Notes under the pieces: model-generated | Database searches by the model: none | Seen by the model: the letters and a program-made list of their open reading frames with translations, nothing else | What the model was told of the DNA's origin: nothing | Assembly (NCBI GenBank): GCA_023362775.1 | Contig: JALMGJ010000001.1 | Span: 92,698,001 to 92,762,000 of the forward strand | DNA from: Charina bottae | Lineage: Eukaryota; Chordata; Lepidosauria; Squamata; Charinaidae | Length of the DNA stretch: 64,000 bases | Reading direction: 5' to 3' | Program-made: the position numbers and the translations under genes | Part shown: piece after piece, positions 1 through 9,500 of the stretch | How positions within the stretch are numbered: position 1 is the first letter of the stretch | Layout: every line of letters begins with the position of its first letter

Positions 1-437
1 AACATTCCTTCTCTCTTCAAGAGGTGGCTGCTGCTTTTACAGCAATGCTGCAGCTGCTTCTGGGTTGCCCCCATTTCTCTGGGAAATCAGGAGACCTGGA
101 CACCTGATAGAAGGAAATTTAAGGATTCTGATCCCTTCCTGTGATCAACAGCTCTGATTTTACTAAGTAGTATCAGTGAATAATAATGGGCAAATAATCC
201 TTGCAGATTTTACTCCATCCATATTCAAGGGTTCTTTGGCAGAGAGGTAGGATTATCTTTCTATGACAAATGTTCCTTGCAGTAACCATCTTGGGGGGGG
301 AGGTAGTGTCTACTGATTCACTCAGTTGAAGTCAGTAAGAAAGGGTGTACATGTTTTTGCATGGATATAAGAAGCAGATCTCTTATTCTGGATCCTTGCA
401 TTACTCTCCTGTTCTATACTATGATGGGAAGAGAAAG
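1..437. other. ESCO2 intron, nothing recognised
   Basis: This stretch lies upstream of the ESCO2 penultimate exon and is presumed intron. It has no recognised exon or repeat; a short G run sits near 293-300. Confidence 0.5.
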
Positions 438-780
438 GTTCCAATAGAAGAGAATATATGTAAGCTCAGGGTTGAATTGTGGAGTCCTTGCTGCTCTCTG
501 AGCTTGGTTGTTTGCTTGCAGACATTTCATTACCCAACTAGGTAACATCATCAGTGCTCCCAGTTTATATACGTATATAGTAGCTTGCCCTGCCAGTGTT
601 GGTGGTGGGGGGTGTTTTTTTCCTTGGTAGTTCCTTGATTAGGGTATTACCTAATTACCTAGTTTTTACCTACCTACAGTAATTACCTAGTTCATTGATT
701 AGGGTATTACCTATCATGGAACTACCAAGGAGACAAACAATCAAGCAGAAAACAATAGCCTAATCAAGGAATTATGTGTC
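438..780 (-). mobile_element. Penelope-like element, terminal (pLTR) fragment
   Basis: The stretch matches, by eye, the ends of the larger Penelope-like elements at 23077-26438 and 62516-63476: the same order of a GCTCTCTGAG block, a TTGTTTGCTTGCAG block, an inverted TACC/GGTA stem and the CCTTGGTAGTTCCTTGATTAGGG module. The right part repeats the 'attacctagtt' motif several times. No GIY-YIG coding part is present, so this is a terminal fragment. I did not find a convincing target duplication. Confidence 0.7.
514..557 (-). ncRNA. Hammerhead-ribozyme-like motif (Penelope pLTR)
   Basis: Read on the minus strand, the core CTGATGA (554-548) is followed by a 6-bp helix II (GTTACC/GGTAAT), then GAAA (528-525) and a TGTC cleavage-site-like tetramer. 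The bases flanking the core (GCA before CTGATGA, TGC after GTC) can form a short helix I. This is the type I, minimal-helix-III layout described for Penelope-like elements. Activity is untested, and a T replaces the usual C after GAAA. Confidence 0.65.
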
Positions 781-921
781 CTTGTAGATCACTTCATAAA
801 GAGTTGGGATACTTTGGTAGATGCAGCCCAAGCAACATGTGCTATATCAAATTTGGGCAGCAAATGTGTTCCTTAAAGTCCTGTAAGAAATCCTGTAATA
901 CAGGTTTGTTACTGTTTAAGG

Positions 922-3035
922 CAGGCGTGTCCAACCTGCGGCCCACAGGCCGCATGCGGCCTTGAACAGCTAGTAATGCGGCCCCAAAAACTCGTGACTC
1001 GAGCGCGGACTGCGTAGGTAGAAACAACAGAATGCTGTGTAGGGGAGGGGGCACTGCAGTGCTAACGCCAATGCCACCCGCTACACACATCAGCTTGTGG
1101 TGACTTGGTGTTATATATAATATTTCAACCAACCTACATGTGTTCTGTGACGACAGGCATTTATTGTTATTATTGTTAAGTAGACATGTAAGTTTTCTTA
1201 TTTGATTATTAAACTTTGCTTTGTTTATTTGCCTACCAAACAATTTATGATGGGCTTGTTGTGTTATTTCTTTAAAAAAATATTTATTCCTAAATAAATT
1301 TATTCCAGCAAGGCTTCACCATCGTTTCAACAGAAAACAGAACCCAAAAAAGAAAATAAAAAAAGAAAAATCGCGGATGAAGGAAGTGTATTCAGGGAAA
1401 AATGGACAGATGAGTACTTTTTTGTCAAGACAAATACTAAGGCACTACGCTTAATTTGTAGGGAAAATGTGTCAGTTTTCAAAGACTACAATTTGAAAAG
1501 GCATTATACAGAAAAACATGCTGCCAAATTCGAAGCGTATCAAGGAATTTGTTGTAAAGACAAATTAGCGGAACTGAAAAAAAGTCTGTCTCAACAATTT
1601 TTTTTAAAAAAGTCACAACTCAAAGGACTCTATTATAAAAGCTAGTTATTTGATAGCAAATCTGATTGCAAAAAAATCAAAACCATTTACCGATGGTGAG
1701 TTTATTAAGCAATGTATGGAAAGCGTGGCAGATATAATTTGTCCTGATAAAAAAAGCGATTTTTCTAAAATCAGTTTGTCTCACCAGACTATAGCCAGGC
1801 AAATTGAAGAAATAGGAAAATATATCAAAATTGGTTTGAAGAGTAAAGCTGCTAATTTCAAATTTTATGCTTTGGTGATGGATGAAAGTACTGGTGCTAC
1901 AGATACGGCTCAACTTGCCATTTTTATTAGAGGTATTGATAACAAATATAATGTCACTGAAGAAATGGCTTCTTTGGTGCCATTAAAAGACACAACTAAA
2001 TCTCTTGATTTGTACGAAGCAGTAAAAATGACATTAAAGTTATTTTCTTTAACCATTGTCAACATATCTGGTATATCTACTGATGGAGCCCCGGCGATGG
2101 TTGGTAAAAGTGAGGGACTTACAAAATTGATAGAAGATGATGCAAGTGCCCCCGGCAACTCATGTTTCATGAAGTATCATTGCATTCTACATCAAGAAAA
2201 TTTATGCGCAAAAGCTTTAAAAATGGATGTCATGCAAATTGTCATCAAAACAGTGAATTTCATAAGGGCCAAGGGATTGAATCATCGCCAATTCCAGGAG
2301 TTCCTTAAAAGTATGGATGCTGATTATGGGGACATCATTTACTTTTCTTAAGTAAGTTGGCTAAGTCGGGATAAAATGCTGAAAAGATTTTATGATTTGC
2401 GAAATGAAATCAAGTCATTTATGGAATCAAAAAGAAAATTTGTGCCAGAACGAAGATGAAAAATGGCTCACAGATTTAGCATTTTTGGTGGATTTGACCG
2501 CTCATTTAAATGAGTTAAACATGCATCTTCAAGGTGAAAACCAACTTATCACTGCAATGTTTCAAACCATAACTGTTTGAAATGAAACTTAAAAGTATGG
2601 CAAGCTCAAGTTATGGAAAATAATTTATAAGACCTATCTTCCCAGAGAAAAATATCCCTCGCTTCACAATCACGCCTTATTCATGACATCGCTTTTTGGC
2701 AGCACGTACATTTGTGAGCAACTATTTTCAAGGATGAAGCACACAAAGAGTAAAATTAGAGTTAAAATTTCTGACGAGCACCTTGAGAACTCACTGAGAA
2801 TTGCAACCACTTTCATCGAACCAGACATTGATGCATTAGTTTCACAAAAGCAAGGTCAAATATCCCACTAGTTTTATGTTGCCCTCTTAAAAAAAATTTA
2901 TAATAAAAAATATTAAAAAATAAATGACGTTTTATTACTTATATACATTAACTATATTATATATTTTATGTGTGGCCCAAGGCAATTCCTCTTCACTCAA
3001 TGTGGCCCAGGGAAGCCAAAGGTTGGACACCCATG
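922..3035 (+). mobile_element. hAT DNA transposon (Charlie-like), decayed but complete ends
   Basis: The ends are inverted repeats (CAGGCGTGTCCAACCT at left; its near-complement ends at 3035). They are flanked by an exact 8-bp target duplication GTTTAAGG at 914-921 and 3036-3043, the hAT signature. The interior holds a broken transposase with a BED-type zinc finger region, a central DDE-type core and a C-terminal dimerisation segment. The protein resembles the Charlie-type transposases that gave rise to GTF2IRD2/ZBED-like host proteins. The element sits in the ESCO2 intron with its right end 31 bp before the exon. Confidence 0.9.
1340..2871 (+). pseudogene. hAT transposase remnant
   Basis: Several frame segments make up one degenerate transposase. 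Around 1375-1540 is a BED-like finger (KWTDEYFF... LKRHYTEKH). The longest open piece, 1650-2351 (233 codons), carries the LVMDESTGATD motif (first acidic residue), STDGAPAMVG (second) and a CxxH-like HCILHQE segment. A piece at 2683-2871 has the SRMKHTKSKIR and DEHLENSLR motifs of the hAT C-terminal dimerisation domain. Stops and frameshifts separate the pieces, for example after 2351 and at about 2580. It cannot encode a working transposase. Function as a host gene is unlikely because no continuous ORF survives. Confidence 0.85.
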
Positions 3036-3066
3036 GTTTAAGGTAACCCTTCCTTCTTTTCCACAG

Positions 3067-3248
3067 GCTTTTCGAGTGCTTTCAGAGGCCGTAACAGTGG
3101 AGTCCCCTACTAAAAACAGCCTAGAGCATCAGCATACCTGGTGCTGCTCTACAAAGCCAGAAAAGGTCTACTGTGGGATTAGCCGAATCTGGGTATTCAG
3201 CCTGATGCGGAGGAAGTGCATTGCCAGCCGTTTGGTGGACGTGATGAG
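3067..3248 (+). CDS. ESCO2: ESCO2 penultimate coding exon (cohesin acetyltransferase)
   Basis: ESCO2 acetylates SMC3 in S phase to establish sister-chromatid cohesion. This exon encodes the segment from AFRVLSE through CGISRIWVF to RLVDVMR, matching the C-terminal acetyltransferase (GNAT) region of vertebrate ESCO2. The acceptor (TTCCACAG) precedes 3067 and the donor GTAAGG begins at 3249. The exon is 182 nt and ends with two bases of an Arg codon. The basic acetyl-CoA-binding stretch reads RRKCIAS where the human protein, from memory, has RRKRIAR, so two basic positions differ. Upstream exons with the zinc finger and SMC3-binding regions lie outside the window. Confidence 0.95.
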
Positions 3249-3627
3249 GTAAGGAAGTAGTGCTGGGTCCAGTCTGAAAATTTTGTAACCCAAAATATGG
3301 CACAACAATCTTATTTTCAGATACCCTTTTCTTGGAATATTGGTGTTTTCCAGCTAATTATAAAGAGGGTATACACTCATGTTCAGTGAATCCAGTGTTA
3401 GGGGCATGGTTGCACATGCCATATATAGCAGAGGGCTGAGAACACAACTCAGGACTTGCCATTTTATTCAGCTAAGAACTAGATGAGATTATTTCCTTTG
3501 ACTTTATTTCTTTTGTCAACGTAATAGTTGTTTTAAACTTTTATTAAATAAATATAATAAACCTAAATAACCACAAAAGGAGAATTGGATTCTTATTCTA
3601 CATTGATATTTTTAATTTGTCTTCCAG

Positions 3628-3760
3628 GCAAACTTTTTCATTTGGCTGTTACCTAAGCATCAATGAAATCGCCTTTTCAGATCCGACACCAGATGGAAAA
3701 CTCTTTGCAGCGAGATATTGCAAAATACCCAACTTCCTCGTTTATAATTTTATTAGTTAA
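3628..3760 (+). CDS. ESCO2: ESCO2 terminal coding exon with stop
   Basis: The acceptor TTCCAG ends at 3627. The frame continues from the previous exon (AG|G Arg codon) into a segment containing [24 protein letters not shown] and PNFLVYNF, ending in Ile-Ser and TAA (3758-3760). This is the conserved end of the ESCO1/ESCO2 acetyltransferase domain, including the DPTPDGK signature. The intron between the two exons is 379 bp. Length and end position agree with the family, so this is the true C terminus. Confidence 0.96.
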
Positions 3761-4475
3761 GGCCAGATTTGTTAAAGTGCAAATTGGAGTTAATGAGCCC
3801 TTCTTTCAGCAAGGGCTCCTATTTTACAAAATGTGGTTATTGAATTGCTTTGTGCTTTAATGTGATAACGTAAATTTGAATTAGTAACATACCAAGCGTG
3901 CATTTGGTATGTGAATTGCTTTGAAAAAGTTAATTCTGGAAGTTAAAAGCTTCTGAAATTGATTATAAAATGTAGAGTAAGACAAGAACTATTGCTCCTA
4001 GTTGCTCTAGCTCTTTATGTCTACTGCCTCCAGTGTGTTGTTTTTATACTTCTGGCAGATATGCTGATTTGCTTGCAGATTGACGACTAGGTTTAGCAAA
4101 AGAAACTCAGTGCTGAGACTGAACAAACAGGGATGGAAAATGTGTGTTGAGCTACACATCCCTGAGCTAATTTCCAGCATCTTTTACCAATGATTATGCT
4201 GGCTATGGCTCTTCAGCAACACCTGGAGGGCCATAACTTTTACAGACTAGGAGGAGATAGTGTAGGAGGTATTCTAATGCTGCTATGAACTAAGATTTTA
4301 AAATTATTTTTGCACGTGTTAGTGGAAGCACAGTACTGAGACTAGTTTTTGAAGCTCTAAAGCGTTGGAGGTGACTGCAGAAGGTGGGTAGGCTATGTCT
4401 GACAACTACTGCAATTCTTGCACTAAACACTGCTGGACCAAGTCTGTTGAAATAAATATTTTTGTGCATTGAGCA
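3761..4475 (+). other. ESCO2: ESCO2 3' UTR (inferred), poly(A) signal at 4451-4456
   Basis: This is non-coding AT-rich sequence after the ESCO2 stop. AATAAA at 4451-4456 is the best-placed polyadenylation signal on this strand. The transcript end is inferred, not shown. Confidence 0.5.
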
Positions 4476-5927
4476 TTATTTGTATATATGTAGTAAATGT
4501 TTCCTTACAAAATTTATATACTGTCTCAATCAATCATCTCTGGGTGGTTAACCGTAAGAAGTGGACTTGCTAGTTCATCTTCTGAGTCCTTTATGATCAA
4601 ATGTGTTTTTTATATAACCTGCCTGCTAGCACACAGAAAAGAAATGTAGCGAATTGTAGAATCTATAAATCCAAGCGTTAGCAGGTGACCTCCTCAACTG
4701 AATAAGAATACTATATCCTTCCGTATGGCTATCCCTCAGTTTATGGCATAATTTATTTGATCCACACAGCCAGACTGGTTCTATAGGTACCCATGATATT
4801 GTATATTAGGAAAGTACACTTCAAACTATTTTCTCAAATGATTACACACACTCCTCCCTTCAAAGCACTGCAATCATTAATCAGAGCGTTTGCTTTTGAA
4901 GTCATTGTAATTCTTTATTATGCCCTTTTCTAGAAAAACAACTGGGAAGCAAGCTAAAATGGATTGTCTACCAACTAATACTGTCAGTATAGACAATGCA
5001 ATTCCCATTACACTAAAGGAACTTGGGCTCCTATATATGGCAACTGTTCTTGCAATTTATTTGTTTACTAAATTTCGCCACCACCCATCTCCCCCAAAAG
5101 AGGGACTCTGAGCAATGCTACATCTCTTAAAAATATAAAGTAATCTTAAACGTTTCTGAATCTCGGTGTACTGTAACTATAAAAAGGCAATGCCTTCCAG
5201 TGTTCCAACAACTTATCTCTACTTTAGTTTCCCAATAATCCCAATTAAGTGTGGTTTTACCCTACAAATAGAATTTGGATCTATACAGGGAACAATTCAA
5301 GTATATATTACAGTATCAGGCGGTCTGCGCCTGAACAAAAACATGCATGTTTCAGATGTTTTGGTTCATGTGCAGGATGAAATCGAGCTGTTTTGCTCCA
5401 GATACAGACCAAAATACTGTTCCAGGCTCAAGTGACCTGGTGCGGGAGGTTAAAAAAAAACAAAAACTAAAGGCATTGATGGCAGCTGGGAAGAGTCAGG
5501 AGAAAGGGAATTAAAGGCACTGGGAATATATTGGCAGGGGCAAGCTGGGAGATGCTGAGTGAAGAGGGAGACACACCAGCACCACCCTACTCGCCCTGTG
5601 AAATCACTCAAGATTCATCTGGATTTTGTTTGGCTGAGACCCAGAATAACCAAAGCATTCCAAATTTTGTTTCTGCTGAGCCAGTGAATCTGAAATGCAA
5701 TCCAAATAATTTTTGGATTGCAACTCCTGAAATGCCATGAGGGGCTCTCAGCCAGTAAAAAATTACAGAGCTTAGAAAATAACACTGAGCAAATTCCTCA
5801 TAAGGCACTCAATAAACCAGGAACTTTTCTGCAAAAATGCGCAAAGGGTTGGGATCATTTAAAAAACGTTTTAAGTGGTCCCAATCAATAGGTTGAGAGA
5901 CTTTGTAACATCACTTGGAAACAGCAA
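4476..5927. other. Intergenic gap between convergent ESCO2 and PBK
   Basis: There is no credible coding sequence here. A short degenerate copy of the 'caccacccatctccccc...gactctg' retroelement tail lies at about 5050-5110. A minus-strand AATAAA (as TTTATT) at about 4914 could serve a longer PBK transcript. Confidence 0.5.
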
Positions 5928-6371
5928 TTTATTGCTAAAAAATGGAAACAAGACAGTTGACCTTTATAACATGCACAGCCATTTTCTGAATTCTCATTTT
6001 ATGATGAATACTGAGTCAAACATTCAATCAACATAACTTACCTAGAACACAACAGAAGTTCGAGAAATTGGTCACTTCCAACCAAACCATTTATATTACT
6101 ACTGAATTAGTCATCCTCATCTACATGTTCTCACATCAGCTAATCAATAAGAAAACAAAAGGTACTGTTTGAAATAATTTATCTGAGCTAAACAATAATC
6201 TGGCTGCTTTAAATATCTTAGAACAGAGTTAAGACCACTTAATATTAAATACATTTGAAATAGAAACTAAATATAATATATCATGTAATATAACTATGTT
6301 AGGCACCTACAAACATTTCTAGAAGAAAATGGAGAAGCTGCCATACTAGTGCAGGAGTCAAGTGGGATTGG
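5928..6371 (-). other. PBK: PBK 3' UTR (inferred)
   Basis: This sequence follows the PBK stop on the minus strand. A minus-strand AATAAA (TTTATT at 5928-5933) about 440 bp after the stop is a plausible poly(A) signal. Confidence 0.5.
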
Positions 6372-6577
6372 CTAATATATGAACTTTTCTGATTCCAAAG
6401 CATCCACAATTTGTGCGGCTGCAGGACGCTTTCTTGGATCTTCTATAGTACACAAAGAGAAAAGCTCAACAGCCCTTTGATATGAGGGGCCCAGCTCCTC
6501 CATATTAAGTGGTGGCCGAGTCCCAAGTGCTGCATAATAGGCATCATCATCAAAGTCAGCTTCATCAAAAGAAGTAT
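6372..6577 (-). CDS. PBK: PBK last coding exon
   Basis: Encodes [26 protein letters not shown] and the C-lobe end, [16 protein letters not shown], followed by five unusual residues SEKFI and a final Tyr before TAG. The acceptor TTCCAG is immediately upstream on the minus strand (6579-6578). Confidence 0.92.
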
Positions 6578-9500
6578 CTGGAAGTACATTAGAAATGGGT
6601 CAGAAGCCACTTTCAAGAAACCATCACAAACTGCAATGAGAAGAAAATCACATTCAAACTAGCCCAGTAACAGCACTGATTGCTAACTGATTTCCTGATG
6701 AGCAGGGTTTAAGTCCCCTCTTGATCATGGAGCAATCACTGTCCTTCAGACCAACCAATCTCATGGGATTATTGTGCAAGTAAAATGAACAGAAACTCAG
6801 GTGGATAATCTTGAGCTTTTACCAAAAGAAAGGCAGTAAATGCCAATAAATACAAACTAAGACTGCTTATTTTAATAGGAACCTCTCTGGACATTAAGGT
6901 CAGCAGAAGGTCCTCTTAATGATGCTCTCATTTGCTAAAGTAGTTTGTCATGGACATGGAACTGCACATTTCCCCATGTTCCTTCCAACTATAGAATGTA
7001 GTGCCTTGGAAATTACATTCAGCTTCCAAGAAAGGACTTTCCTCTTCTCAAGTAAGTTACATTAATAATGACTTGAACTATTTGATGGCATTTTACATGT
7101 TTACATTTTATTTTTTGTTATCATTCTTGATTGCCGTGTTGATAGAAAGGCAAAATACAAATTGTAGTAAATAAAACTTAACATATTTTGGAAGATGATC
7201 ATATTCCACATTTCCCTACAATTAAAAAAAAAATTATTCCATGCTGCATAAAAGCTCTAACACATTTGACCTAAGTCCAATGGCTGAAATCACCCCAAGA
7301 TCATACAAAGATTGGTTCAGCAGATAACTTCACCAGTAAGTACTTGGTTCACTGGTTGAGCAATCCATGAGTTGCAGACAATTCTGCTGTCCTGTTTCTT
7401 TTGCCCCTGAAGGTCAAATTGGCCATTTTTGTATGGATGTAAAAAAGAAGGTTCTGCTAAATGTAATACATTCTGCATCTCACCCACATCTAATTTTAGC
7501 CCAGCCTACTCCAATGATGTCATCACTATGTTACTGCAGGCGCAAGACTAAAATAATAAAAATAAAAGTCATCCCACCGCCCACCTGCCAAATCAATGAG
7601 AATACTTATACACACCATCATCATCCTCTCCAAGCAGATTAAGATGAGGTATGGAAAGTGTCATCATCTCCCACAGAGTCAACCCAAATGCAAAGATATC
7701 AGCCTTGTTGGTGATAATACCATCTTTTTCTAGTGTTTCTTTGGGTTTCCAGGGCTCAGTGCCAACATACTCAGCTTCTGGCTCACTCACTGAATGAAAA
7801 CAAATTATAGTTACAAACCAAGAGCCACCTTCAGGGTTTGGTGCATTTCTCTCAAGAAGCAGAGATGCTAAAGCAACTGTAAAAACGAAGGGAAAGAAAG
7901 CCAAGAGCAGTTGCTGTCACAGTAACTGTTACTGTATTTATTTTATTTGTCATATTTCTCTACCGCCCATCTCGCATACGACGACTCTGGCTGGCTTATT
8001 ATGAAAAGAATCTGAATCCTTTCACTTCCAAAATTTCTTAAAACCAACTAGGCCTGAAAAATCTGCTTGGTAAAACCTTGATAGCTACAACAGTGATGAG
8101 CAGGATTTCCAGTTGCTGGAGAAGGTATTCTGTAGAATACACAAGTCTAATCACAGAATTGTACAGGTTCTAAGATCTGCCCAAAATACCTGCAGAGGAA
8201 ACTTGCATAGCCACACCCTACTATTGCATTCCTTTTCTACATGAGGAAGCAAATTAGAATACTAGAATGAGAATTTCTCTTCCAGCTTCCTGTACAGGTC
8301 TGTATGGCCCAGCAGCTGGAAGCAGCCATGCAGAGAAAAGGGAGCTTGCCAACTGGGACCAAGAGAGAAATTACAATTCTAATTCCTCAATTTACATAGA
8401 ATATTCATCTTACATTCCTGTCCTGAAAGGACTGCATTATTCTGTGTCCATTTTTTGCCTTTCTAGTTTAAGAAGTTGAAAAACCTTGGAGAATCAGTAT
8501 TCAAAATGCTGAAATCACTGAACAGTTCAGATACATCTATATATAGGCAAAATCTCAAGTATTTTGCTCTCTTCTGGTATAAGGAAATATGCATGAAGCT
8601 GGCATAGCAGCTCTGGTTTCTTTACTTCCAAATGATGGTGGCCAAATTGTTTATTGTCCATTGTAAAATAGATTGCAAAAGCAGTAGAATTCCTTTAAGG
8701 ATTCAGCAGTGTGGCAGGAAGGTTGACTGATGACCACCATAGCAAAGAGGTCACCATTTTCTAGTACACAGAAATATGAACTGAATCTGATTTTCAGTGA
8801 AAAAAGATAAAGAAACACTAAATATTCAACGTACCCATCATATTCTCATCTAGAGGCAAGGAGACACCCACATCACAAATCTTTATTGATTCAAAGTCAC
8901 CTTTAATGACAACATTAGAAGATTTTATGTCACCATGAAGCAATTTCTTGTCATTGTGAAGATACTGAAAACCAAAGAGGAGGATCTTATTTACAAAGGA
9001 ATCTGGGTAAAGATACCTTTTTAAAACAATATTAGGCTTTACTCTATTTTTGTGTTGATCAGCCCTTGAGGGTTCACATAAAGTGTCATATTCAATTTAT
9101 ACAGCCTACCTTCAAACCCCTTGCCATGTGCAGGGCAACTTTGAGAATGGTGGCAGCCGGAAAAGGTTTCTTGTGCTTTTCATTTCTTTCTTCAATCAAG
9201 TCATTCAGGGACTTCTCCCCACCATATTCCATAGCAAGACACATACTTCCATCTTTGGCTTCAGCAAATGCACGAAACCCTTCAAAACACACACTCAGCA
9301 TTTGTCAGTGTCCCCAAAGGTAACTTTCCATTTTTTTTTCTCAGTCTCGGGGTAATTCAAACTTTGAAATTGGCCAGGACACTTTATAATTCTCCAAATA
9401 TTTTTCAATCCAGGCATTTACTCTTAAATAATGTTGAAAGAGCTTCAGGAAAGCTGCCATGGTAGCTAAGAAAGACTAAGAACAGCTGAACTTATCATTT

